Positions 1-5,469 of a stretch of DNA of 5,532 nucleotides are shown here, piece by piece. This stretch comes from Chloroflexota bacterium (lineage in GTDB: Bacteria; Chloroflexota; Anaerolineae; Anaerolineales; UBA4823), in the NCBI GenBank assembly GCA_023395675.1, contig JAEWYL010000200.1:1-5532 (forward strand). The letters are read 5' to 3'. A program made the position numbers and the translations under genes. The notes beneath the pieces are model-generated. The model had not been told where the DNA came from. It worked only from the letters and a program-made list of their open reading frames with translations, and did not search any database. How positions within the stretch are numbered: position 1 is the stretch's first letter; every line of letters starts with the position of its first letter.

Positions 1-18
1 CTTGTTGGCTTTGTACAT
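1..18 (-). CDS. Possible 5' end of a minus-strand gene leaving the window
   Basis: An ATG on the minus strand at 18-16 opens a frame of six codons (M-Y-K-A-N-K) that continues past the left edge. A GGAG (plus-strand 29-32) lies 10 nt upstream of it and a perfect TATAAT (56-51) lies a further 19 nt upstream of the GGAG, giving a coherent promoter, ribosome site and start codon. Six codons allow no product assignment. The call rests only on the arrangement of signals and could be chance in this AT-rich stretch. Confidence 0.3.
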
Positions 19-50
19 GGTTTCGGTTCTCCGTCAGATGCGATGACTGG

Positions 51-56
51 ATTATA
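51..56 (-). promoter_or_regulatory. -10 box of a putative leftward promoter
   Basis: The minus strand reads TATAAT at 56-51, in an AT-rich context. The predicted transcript start is near 44, giving a short leader of about 25 nt before the ATG at 18. No good -35 box is visible at 16-18 nt spacing (the best hexamer there is unlike TTGACA), so the promoter would be weak or activator-dependent. Confidence 0.35.
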
Positions 57-125
57 TTAAAGTTTTCGCTTTCTGAGGAGGGGTAAGTTTGGATGGTTTT
101 TATCCAGTCGTTTTTGCAGTCAAGT

Positions 126-161
126 CACAGATGCACACCGATAAACACAGATAGCACAGAA
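126..161. repeat. Short tandem array of CACAGAT-like units
   Basis: Units CACAGAT (126), CACCGAT (136), CACAGAT (146) and CACAGA (155) follow one another at about 10-nt spacing. They are related to the 'CACAGATGAACACAGAT' dispersed repeats I recall from many environmental bacterial genomes. The array directly precedes the palindromic repeat at 188-260 and may be part of the same mobile or dispersed unit. No plausible protein is encoded here. Confidence 0.5.
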
Positions 162-187
162 GAAGGCAGATAGGAAAAGAAGAAAAC

Positions 188-260
188 CTCTCGCCAAGAC
201 GCAAAGGCGCAAAGAAGAATTTTCTTCTTCTTCCCTGGCGTCTTTGCGTCTTTGCGAGAG
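188..260. repeat. Imperfect palindromic dispersed repeat (GCAAAGACGCAAAG type)
   Basis: The left arm 188-206 (CTCTCGCCAAGACGCAAAG) pairs with the right arm 242-260 with one mismatch in 19. The inner parts continue as a looser pairing of 'GCGCAAAGAAGAA' with 'TTCTTCTTCTTCCCTGGCG'. The whole would fold as a long hairpin. From memory, such 'CGCAAAGACGCAAAG' palindromes recur in Chloroflexota, Planctomycetota and other genomes and give rise to spurious predicted proteins containing 'SRKDAKT' and 'CAFASWREVF'. Both strings occur here in the minus-strand frame. It resembles a non-autonomous palindromic element. There is no transposase, and no clear target-site duplication was seen. Confidence 0.7.
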
Positions 261-287
261 AACTTCTGTGGATCAGCCAGAAGGTCC

Positions 288-316
288 CCGGCCCGGGTAT
301 TGACAGCCCGGGCCGG
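288..316. promoter_or_regulatory. GC palindrome enclosing the -35 box (candidate operator)
   Basis: CCGGCCCGGG (288-297) and CCCGGGCCGG (307-316) form a perfect 10-bp inverted repeat with a 9-nt spacer. The spacer contains TTGACA, the -35 box of the promoter for the aminotransferase gene. A protein bound to both arms would block RNA polymerase. Chance GC-rich symmetry is the alternative. No regulator gene is in view. Confidence 0.4.
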
Positions 317-328
317 AAGGGCTATAAC
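300..328 (+). promoter_or_regulatory. Sigma-70-like promoter of the aminotransferase gene
   Basis: TTGACA (300-305) and TATAAC (323-328) are separated by exactly 17 nt, a near-consensus housekeeping promoter. Transcription would start near 335, giving a leader of about 28 nt before the ATG at 363. This position rules out the upstream in-frame ATG at 252, which lies before the promoter. Confidence 0.75.
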
Positions 329-362
329 CTGTGTGCTCGAAATACCCGCCAAGGATCGCTGC

Positions 363-1211
363 ATGACCACCCTCGTCTCAACCTGGAAAATCGCCGCGAA
401 CGGCGCCCTTCAAAAACTGGAGCAGCCGGACGCCCGGCCCCAAACCCTGAACGCCGCCTCCCTCCTGCTCCCGGAGGGGGTTTACACCACCTTCCGCACC
501 TATGCCGGGGGCAAGATCCAGCCCCTGGAAGGGCATATCCGCCGCCTGGAAGAATCCGCCCGGCTGCTCGGCCAGCCCCTGGCATTGGACCGGGAGCGGA
601 TCCTGGACGCGCTGCGCCGCGCCTACCCCCTCACTCCGGGCGAGGAGGCCCGCGTGCGCCTCACCGTGGACCTGAGCCGCGAACCGGGCGCGGTCTATCT
701 CTCCCTGGAGCCGCTGGCACTGCCCACCGGCGAGGACTACCGCCGGGGCGTGCGCGTGGCCACCTGCCCCTACCGGCGCGAGAACCCGCGCGCCAAGCGC
801 ACGGCCTTTATCCGCGTGGGGGAGGAGTTCCGCCGGGAGCTGCCCCCGGGCACCAACGAGTGCCTGCTGGTAGGCGAGGACGGGCGCATCCTGGAGGGGC
901 TTTCCAGCAATTTCTTCGCCTGGCTGCGGGGCGAGCTGTGGACCGCCGAGCAGGGCGTGCTGGCAGGCCTGATCCGGGCCCGGGTGCTGGAAGCCGCCCG
1001 CGCCCTGGGCCTGCCCGTGCGCCTGGAGGGCCTGCCCCAGGCCGCGCTGCCGGAGCTGCAGGAGGCCTTTATCACCAGCAGCAGCCGCCTGATCCTGCCC
1101 GTGCGCCAGGTGGACGAGGTCGTCGTCGGCGGCGGCGCGCCGGGCGCGGTGACCCAGCGCCTGATGAAGGTCATCGAGGAGGAAGTGCGCCGCGACCTCG
1201 TGGCGCTCTAA
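363..1211 (+). CDS. Class IV (fold-type IV) PLP-dependent aminotransferase
   Basis: A 282-residue cytoplasmic enzyme of the branched-chain aminotransferase / D-amino-acid aminotransferase / aminodeoxychorismate lyase superfamily, close to the usual length. Visible landmarks are the H-x-x-R-L motif (58-62; R61 should bind the PLP phosphate), the candidate Schiff-base lysine K145 in NPRAKRTAF, E178 in the ILEGLSSNFF motif (expected to contact the PLP ring nitrogen), the GVLAGLIR loop (198-205), and ITSSSRLILPV (237-247), equivalent to the TGTAAEVTPI stretch of branched-chain enzymes. The substrate is not certain: the segment after K145 (RTAFIRVGEEF) departs from the K-T-x-N-Y motif of IlvE, and TSSSR is not diagnostic of IlvE, Dat or PabC. 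The start at 363 is chosen because AAGGA (351-355) lies 7 nt upstream and the promoter is at 300-328. The gene is monocistronic and convergent with the next gene, with a hairpin between them. Confidence 0.88.
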   Translation: MTTLVSTWKIAANGALQKLEQPDARPQTLNAASLLLPEGVYTTFRTYAGGKIQPLEGHIRRLEESARLLGQPLALDRERILDALRRAYPLTPGEEARVRLTVDLSREPGAVYLSLEPLALPTGEDYRRGVRVATCPYRRENPRAKRTAFIRVGEEFRRELPPGTNECLLVGEDGRILEGLSSNFFAWLRGELWTAEQGVLAGLIRARVLEAARALGLPVRLEGLPQAALPELQEAFITSSSRLILPVRQVDEVVVGGGAPGAVTQRLMKVIEEEVRRDLVAL

Positions 1212-1226
1212 GCGGGCGAGGCGAGA

Positions 1227-1278
1227 GAGATCGAAAAAGACCGGCGCAAAACGCCGGTCTTTTTCGATCTCATTTTTT
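1227..1278. terminator. Bidirectional intrinsic terminator
   Basis: A perfect 20-bp stem (1227-1246 with 1252-1271) closes a 5-nt CAAAA loop. Its inner part is GACCGGCG/CGCCGGTC and its outer part contains AAAAA/TTTTT. On the plus strand a T6 run (1273-1278) follows, 16 nt after the aminotransferase stop. On the minus strand the internal TTTTT serves the gene ending at 1289. The placement between two convergent genes fits termination of both. Confidence 0.9.
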
Positions 1279-1288
1279 GCTGATAAAT

Positions 1289-3544
1289 CTAGGGGGTGAT
1301 CTCCACCCAGTTCCTGCCGCCGTCCTCAGTGAACAGCAGGCGGGTGCGCGCCTGGCAGGAGAAGGGCTCCGCATCCGGGGGCGGCTCCACCCCGACCGGG
1401 ACCTTATCGCCGCTGCAGGTGCCCTCGAACACCTCCACCCAGCCGGTCTGCGGGGTCAGGAAGCTGTACTGGAGCGCGCCGGGGGGCAGGGAGAGCGGCG
1501 CGGGCTCCAGGGACTGCAGGGCAAAGGCCGCCTCGCGGCCCGCCGCCTGCGGGGTCCAGGTGCGCCCGCCGTCGGTGGTGCGGTAGAGGCTGTCGTCCTG
1601 CGGCCCGCCCAGGGCCCAGCCCTCCAGCGCGCTGGAGAAATAGACCCCTTCCGCGCCGGGCAGCTCGTAGGCGGTCCAGGTGCGCCCGCCGTCCTGGGTA
1701 CGGTACAGCCGGCCCAGGCTGAAGGCGTTGCTGGTCGCCAGTTTCACCCGCACCCAGCCGTTCTGGGCGTCGGTAAAGCCCAGGGAGAGCTGCTCCACCG
1801 GCTCCGTCTCGGGCAGGAGGGCGCGCTCCCAACGCTCGCCGCCGTCGCGGGTGCGCAGGATGGCGAGCGCCCCGTCCGGGGCCTCCACCGCCGCCGCCCA
1901 GCCCTGCTCGGGGGTGAGGAAGAACGCGCCCGCCAGGGGGCCGGTCCCGGCCGGGGTCAGGTCCCGCCAGCCCTGCCCGCCGTCCTCCGTCCAGAGCAAG
2001 CTGCCGTCCTTGAGCGACCAGCCCTGCTCCCGGGTGACCAGCCCGAATTTCCCGTCCGAGAACAGAGCGGAGGGCGCATCCACCGGCGCCTGCCCGAGGC
2101 CGCCCTGCGGGAGAGGGGCCGGTCCGGATTCCGGGGTCACGGCGGCGGGCGGCTCATCCTCGGGCGTGGAGGTGGCGGTCGCCGTGGGTGTGGAAAGCTG
2201 CAGCACGCGCGGCAGCACGCTCACGTCGCCGTCGGCGATATTGCTGTCAATAGACATGCTCACCCCGCCCCAGGCCTCCTTATGGCCCCCGGAGTACTGG
2301 CGTATGCGCTGCCTGTCCGCCCACAGTTCGTCTGTCAGGCCGCAGGCCGCCCCCCAGACCGTGACATTCTCCCGGAACTGGTAGGGGAGGAGCCAGTGCG
2401 CGTGCCAGATATCGTCCGGGGGCGGGTTGATGCTGTGGAAGTCCGCCATGTAGGAGGTGCAGGGAGAGCCGTAGATACCGGAGCGGAACTCCTTCTCCCA
2501 CAGGCCCGCCGTCCAGCCGCGCATGAACTCTTTCACAATGGCGCGGCAGGTAGACAGGGGCATGGAGGAGTTGGCGTTATTGTAACTTTCCAGGTCGTAG
2601 TAGATCGGGCTGTGGGCCAGCAGGCCGAGCTCTTCGGCGGCCGCCGCGGCTGCCAGGGCTTCGCTGCGTCCCTGGGCGTAGGCCTGATTGATATTCGCAG
2701 TCATCTTTTCCCGCCAGCGGGAACAGGGCGCCTGCGGGCCGACCCAGGTGGGGATGAACGTCCAGCCCTGGTCCGCCGCCCCCGAAACCCAGTCCTCCGT
2801 CAGCTCTTCGTTGTCGCAGTAGCGGCTGACCCCGCCCATATACAGGTTGATGCTGTAGTAGGGGCTCCCGTCCCACCAGCGTTGCAGTTGAGACAGGGTA
2901 GGGATATTGCATTTATCGAAGGCCGGTTTGTCGCTGTAGGTGCTCAGGTTCCGGTCGTTGACGCTGTAGCGTACCGTGAGGTTGTGCGCCTGCGCGCTGC
3001 CGGTGACGAGCACCGTGGCGGCGAATCTCCCCAGGCAGTCCGGGGCCTCCACCAGGTGCGAGGCGGTCCACAGGCCCGGCGGGATAGTGCGCGTCTCGCT
3101 GTGAAGCAGGCCGGCGTCACAGGGACCGGTCTGCGACCACTCGATGCGGACCTGCACCGGCGCCCCGGTAGAGTTGTACCCCTGCACGGTGTACTGGATC
3201 TGCTCGCCCAGGTAGAAGCGGCTGGTGGCGGTCCCCATGCCCACCGCGGTATAGGCTTTCTCCACGAAAGCCATCATTTCGAAGCGGTCCACCAGCAGGG
3301 GCAGGTAAAACGCCTCCTTCGGAACCGCGGTGGCGGTCATCGTGGCGGTGGCGGTGACGGAAGCGGTCTCCGTGACCGTGGCGCCCGGGGTGGTCTGCAG
3401 CAGCGAGGCGGGGAACAGCCCCGGCGCGCCGCTGCCTGCGGCAGGCAGAGCCGGGAGCAGGACGGCGAGCAGCATCAACCAGGCTGCAGCGCTGGAAAAC
3501 AGCAGCACTCTCCATCCGTTTTTATTGGGAAGACGGGTGTTCAT
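1289..3544 (-). CDS. Secreted protein: DUF1906 (GH25-like) domain plus Asp-box beta-propeller
   Basis: A 751-residue exported protein. Residues 1-37 form a signal peptide (basic start, hydrophobic 17-33). Residues 51-75 are a Thr/Ala/Val-rich linker. Residues about 80-200 look like a beta-sandwich domain with C142 and C170. Residues about 205-445 match DUF1906, the Rv2525c-like glycoside-hydrolase family: FDKCNIPT (209-216), YMGGVSRYC (235-243), WVGPQAPC (267-274), SPIYYDLESY (312-321) and a final SIDSNIADGD (431-440). Candidate catalytic or binding acids are D210, D317, E319 and D433. A second Thr/Pro linker (451-490) leads to five Asp-boxes of S/T-x-D-G-G-x-x-W form at 519, 565, 616, 656 and 739, each alternating with a 'GW' strand, as in BNR/YCF48-like propellers. 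Ten cysteines, an even number, suit disulfides outside the cytoplasm. No C-terminal anchor is seen. A cell-wall or polysaccharide role is an inference; DUF1906 activity is poorly established. Start 3544 has AGAGGAG 5 nt upstream. The other nearby ATG (3548-3546) is out of frame and stops after eight codons. Confidence 0.85.
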   Translation of the reverse strand: MNTRLPNKNGWRVLLFSSAAAWLMLLAVLLPALPAAGSGAPGLFPASLLQTTPGATVTETASVTATATMTATAVPKEAFYLPLLVDRFEMMAFVEKAYTAVGMGTATSRFYLGEQIQYTVQGYNSTGAPVQVRIEWSQTGPCDAGLLHSETRTIPPGLWTASHLVEAPDCLGRFAATVLVTGSAQAHNLTVRYSVNDRNLSTYSDKPAFDKCNIPTLSQLQRWWDGSPYYSINLYMGGVSRYCDNEELTEDWVSGAADQGWTFIPTWVGPQAPCSRWREKMTANINQAYAQGRSEALAAAAAAEELGLLAHSPIYYDLESYNNANSSMPLSTCRAIVKEFMRGWTAGLWEKEFRSGIYGSPCTSYMADFHSINPPPDDIWHAHWLLPYQFRENVTVWGAACGLTDELWADRQRIRQYSGGHKEAWGGVSMSIDSNIADGDVSVLPRVLQLSTPTATATSTPEDEPPAAVTPESGPAPLPQGGLGQAPVDAPSALFSDGKFGLVTREQGWSLKDGSLLWTEDGGQGWRDLTPAGTGPLAGAFFLTPEQGWAAAVEAPDGALAILRTRDGGERWERALLPETEPVEQLSLGFTDAQNGWVRVKLATSNAFSLGRLYRTQDGGRTWTAYELPGAEGVYFSSALEGWALGGPQDDSLYRTTDGGRTWTPQAAGREAAFALQSLEPAPLSLPPGALQYSFLTPQTGWVEVFEGTCSGDKVPVGVEPPPDAEPFSCQARTRLLFTEDGGRNWVEITP
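1553..1693 (-). repeat. Direct repeat within the propeller (two adjacent blades)
   Basis: A 21-bp stretch at 1553-1573 recurs without mismatch at 1673-1693, exactly 120 bp (40 codons) away. It encodes the D-G-G-R-T-W-T core of the third and fourth Asp-boxes (residues 619-625 and 659-665). The exact identity at the DNA level suggests recent blade duplication or gene conversion, although selection on GC-biased codons for the same peptide could give the same result. Confidence 0.7.
3320..3379 (-). repeat. Low-complexity GTGGCG-type repeat encoding a Thr/Ala/Val linker
   Basis: The plus strand shows repeated GCGGTG/GTGGCG hexamers, with interruptions. On the coding strand they read as alternating ACC/GCC/GTC codons for residues 56-75 (T-V-T-E-T-A-S-V-T-A-T-A-T-M-T-A-T-A-V-P). 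This is a flexible linker just after the signal peptide. Such a tract can change length by slippage. Confidence 0.6.
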
Positions 3545-3549
3545 TCATT

Positions 3550-3595
3550 CTCCTCTGGCTGTTTCTGGTTGGTTCTGGCAATCGGCCTAATTATA
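3550..3595 (-). promoter_or_regulatory. Promoter -10 and ribosome site of the DUF1906/propeller gene
   Basis: A perfect TATAAT lies on the minus strand at 3595-3590, predicting a start near 3583 and a leader of about 38 nt. AGAGGAG (3556-3550) is 5 nt before the ATG. At 17-nt spacing no good -35 is present; TTGTGA is 20 nt upstream. A short inverted repeat, TTGAA (3611-3615) with TTCAA (3625-3629), covers the place where a -35 region or activator would sit. This supports a transcript separate from msrPQ. Confidence 0.5.
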
Positions 3596-3716
3596 GCTGA
3601 GTCTGGGCATTTGAATCACAAATTTTCAAGAAACAGGCGCAAATCCAGCAGCCCAGACAGCCTGGGCCTGAGATAGACAGGATGCAGGGAGCGTGCCAGA
3701 TCGCAGCTCTGGGCTT

Positions 3717-3748
3717 AAAACACGACAGGCCGGGATAATCCCGGCCTG
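3717..3748 (-). terminator. Terminator-like hairpin after msrQ
   Basis: CAGGCCGGGA (3726-3735) and TCCCGGCCTG (3739-3748) form a perfect 10-bp stem with a 3-nt loop, 24 nt after the msrQ stop. On the minus strand the stem is followed by TCGTG and then TTTT (3720-3717), an imperfect U-tract. It fits an intrinsic terminator for msrPQ. It could also be a dispersed palindromic (REP-like) unit used as one. Confidence 0.55.
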
Positions 3749-3772
3749 CACGTCCAGCTGCTTCCTCCGTCT

Positions 3773-4465
3773 TCAGGGAAGCGGCTCCTGCACCTGCTCC
3801 TCTTTCTCCTTCCGCACCGGCAGCGGGCGCTGTTTCCCCGGCTGCCTGAGCCGGGAGAGGATGCGGGCGCGCAGATCCGAGGCTGCCCGGCGCACCGGCT
3901 GCAGGCGCAGCAGGAGCAGCGCGCCGAGCAGCGCCCCGTAGGCCAGCGGCACGCGGATATCCGCTTTCACCAGCCAGACGTAGTGCACAACCGCCAGCCC
4001 GCCCGCCACATAGACCAGCTTGTGCAGGCGCTTCCAGTTCTTGCCCAGGCGCTTCTGCCAGCCCTTCGTCGAGGTCAGGGCCAGCGGCAGCAGGAGCAAA
4101 AAGGCGGCGAACCCCGCCAGGGCATAGCGCTTCTCGAAAATGGCCTGCCCGATCAGCGCCGGGTCGAACAGGTAGTCCAGCCCGACGAAGGTGAGCAGGT
4201 GCAGCGAGACGTACAGGAAGGCATACAGCCCCAGGGGGCGGCGAACCTTGAGCGCCTGCCGGAAGCCGAGCACCGTGTTCGCCGGGGTCGCCGCCAGCGA
4301 CAGGATGAGCAGGATCAGGGCGGTTTTCCCGGTGCGCAGGGTGATGTCCTGGATCGGGTTCACGCTCAGGCTGCCGCTGAAGAAATCATAGATCAGCAGC
4401 GCCAGCGGCGCGAGCGAGCCGGCATGCACCAGAAGCTGGAACCAGGTGAATTTGGGAAGTTTCAT
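3773..4465 (-). CDS. msrQ: MsrQ, heme-binding membrane subunit of the MsrPQ methionine sulfoxide reductase
   Basis: A 230-residue integral membrane b-type cytochrome (ferric-reductase-like fold). It passes electrons from the quinone pool or a flavin reductase to MsrP on the outer face of the membrane. About six hydrophobic segments are visible: 8-28, 44-61, 77-97, 112-131, 148-165 and 171-188. Family motifs are RRPLGLYAFLYVSLH (75-89), EKRYALAGF (111-119), LALTSTKGW (128-136) and WKRLHKLVY (144-152). H89, H148 and H161 match the conserved heme-ligand histidines of the family. The charged C-terminal tail (about 190-230, rich in R, K, E and P) makes it slightly longer than the roughly 210-residue E. 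coli protein. The start at 4465 is chosen because the family N-terminus begins here (MKLPKFTWFQ). The frame is open further upstream, but that part only shadows msrP in another frame. The start is 11 nt after the msrP stop, with AGG elements for ribosome binding, so the two are cotranscribed. Confidence 0.92.
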   Translation of the reverse strand: MKLPKFTWFQLLVHAGSLAPLALLIYDFFSGSLSVNPIQDITLRTGKTALILLILSLAATPANTVLGFRQALKVRRPLGLYAFLYVSLHLLTFVGLDYLFDPALIGQAIFEKRYALAGFAAFLLLLPLALTSTKGWQKRLGKNWKRLHKLVYVAGGLAVVHYVWLVKADIRVPLAYGALLGALLLLRLQPVRRAASDLRARILSRLRQPGKQRPLPVRKEKEEQVQEPLP

Positions 4466-4476
4466 CCTGACCTGTT

Positions 4477-5436
4477 TCAATAATTCTCGCTCAAGTCCAT
4501 ACCGGCGTACAGGTGGGCTACCTCTTCCTCGTAGCCGTTGAACATCAGCGTCTCCCGCCGGCTGAGCTCGCCAATGCGCCGCTCGGACGCCTGCGACCAG
4601 CGCGGGTGGTTGACCTGCGGGTTGACGTTGGCGTAGAAGCCGTACTCGTGAGGCGCGGCCGCCATCCAGAGCGAGGTGGGCATCTCGGAGACCAGCTCGA
4701 TCTTGACGATGGACTTGATGCTCTTGAAGCCGTACTTCCAGGGCACCACCAGCCGCAGCGGCGCCCCGTTCTGGGGCATCAGCTCCCTGCCGTACAGCCC
4801 GGTGGCGAGGATCGCCAGGTCGTGGTAGGCCTCGTCCAGGCGCAGGCCCTCCACGTAGGGCCACTCGTACCAGCGGCTGCGCTGCCCGGGCATGCGCTCG
4901 GGGTCGTGCAGGGTCTCGAAGCGCACGTACTTCGCATCGCCGGTCGGCTCCACCTGATCCAGGAGCTGTTTGAGCGGGAAACCTAACCACGGGATGACCA
5001 TGGACCAGGCCTCCACGCAGCGCAGGCGGTAAATGCGCTCCTCCCGCGGGAACTGGCTCAAAATGTCCTCGACGGCGAACACCGCCGGCTTATTCACCAG
5101 CCCCCCCACCTCCACCGTCCAGGGGCGCACGGAGAAGTCCCGGGAGAGCACAGCCACTTCCTCTTTATCGATGGAAAACTCGTAGAAATTGTTATAGTTG
5201 GTGATCGCCTCGAAGTCGGTCAGCGGGTCGCCCAGCTCGTCGGCCCCCTGCCCGGCCTGGGGTTCCGGCTGGGTGGCGGAGGCGCCGCCCGCCGGCGCGG
5301 GGGTGGGTTCTTCCCGCCCCGGACCGCAGGCCGCCAGCAGCGCGCCGGCCGAAAGCAGGCCCATGCTTTTCATAAACGCCCGCCGCGAGCGGTAAACCGC
5401 TTCCGGCGTAATCTCAGAGCTCTTGATCTTGATCAT
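4477..5436 (-). CDS. msrP: MsrP, molybdopterin-dependent protein-methionine-sulfoxide reductase
   Basis: A 319-residue exported Mo-molybdopterin enzyme of the sulfite-oxidase fold (formerly YedY). It reduces methionine sulfoxide in extracytoplasmic proteins using electrons from MsrQ. The N-terminus has a twin-arginine motif SRRAFMK (17-23), a hydrophobic stretch (25-36) and a lipobox LAAC ending at C37. A Pro/Gly/Glu-rich spacer (38-70) follows. Core motifs are TNYNNFYEF (79-87), RPWTVEVGGLV (104-114), RLRCVEAWSMVIPW (137-150) with C140 as the expected Mo ligand, GLYGRELMPQNGAPLRLVVP (213-232) and WKYGFKSIKSI (233-243). The C-terminal NHPRWSQASERRIG (276-289) is also typical. AGGAGGT (plus-strand 5443-5449) lies 6 nt before the ATG, an almost perfect ribosome site. 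It is first gene of the operon with msrQ. The lipobox differs from the soluble periplasmic E. coli enzyme and suggests lipid anchoring; this is inferred. Confidence 0.94.
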   Translation of the reverse strand: MIKIKSSEITPEAVYRSRRAFMKSMGLLSAGALLAACGPGREEPTPAPAGGASATQPEPQAGQGADELGDPLTDFEAITNYNNFYEFSIDKEEVAVLSRDFSVRPWTVEVGGLVNKPAVFAVEDILSQFPREERIYRLRCVEAWSMVIPWLGFPLKQLLDQVEPTGDAKYVRFETLHDPERMPGQRSRWYEWPYVEGLRLDEAYHDLAILATGLYGRELMPQNGAPLRLVVPWKYGFKSIKSIVKIELVSEMPTSLWMAAAPHEYGFYANVNPQVNHPRWSQASERRIGELSRRETLMFNGYEEEVAHLYAGMDLSENY

Positions 5437-5442
5437 TCGAAT

Positions 5443-5449
5443 ACCTCCT
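5443..5449 (-). promoter_or_regulatory. Strong ribosome binding site of msrP
   Basis: The minus strand reads AGGAGGT, a near-perfect complement of the 16S rRNA tail, 6 nt upstream of the msrP ATG at 5436. This fixes the start codon and predicts efficient translation. Confidence 0.85.
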
Positions 5450-5469
5450 CGTCTCGAACCCTGATTCAG

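Noticed and set aside
45..109. Inverted repeat GACTGGAT (45-52) and ATCCAGTC (102-109)
   Set aside because: Only 8 bp with a 49-nt gap; it could be chance, and no function follows from its position.
93..173. 26-codon plus-strand ORF preceded by GAGGAGG
   Set aside because: The ribosome-like site is 11 nt away, there is no convincing promoter, and most of the frame is made of the CACAGAT repeat.
252..362. Upstream in-frame ATG extending the aminotransferase by 37 residues
   Set aside because: It begins inside the palindromic repeat and before the promoter at 300-328, has no family similarity, and the ATG at 363 has a good ribosome site.
125..370. 81-residue minus-strand frame over the repeat region
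   Set aside because: Its peptide (SRKDAKT, CAFASWREVF) is the typical spurious translation of the dispersed repeat; there is no ribosome site or family.
860..3676. A 938-codon open frame on the plus strand
   Set aside because: It overlaps the 3' end of the aminotransferase, crosses the terminator and lies antisense to the whole DUF1906/propeller gene. Its translation is low-complexity (G, R, A, P) without any domain, as expected from the opposite strand of a GC-rich gene.
3983..4986. Plus-strand frames antisense to msrQ and msrP
   Set aside because: Their composition (Q, R, G, L rich, no motifs) and position opposite well-conserved genes mark them as shadows.
4466..4990. N-terminal extension of the msrQ frame to an ATG at 4990
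   Set aside because: It is an out-of-frame shadow of msrP rich in R, A, G and P. The MsrQ family N-terminus starts at 4465.
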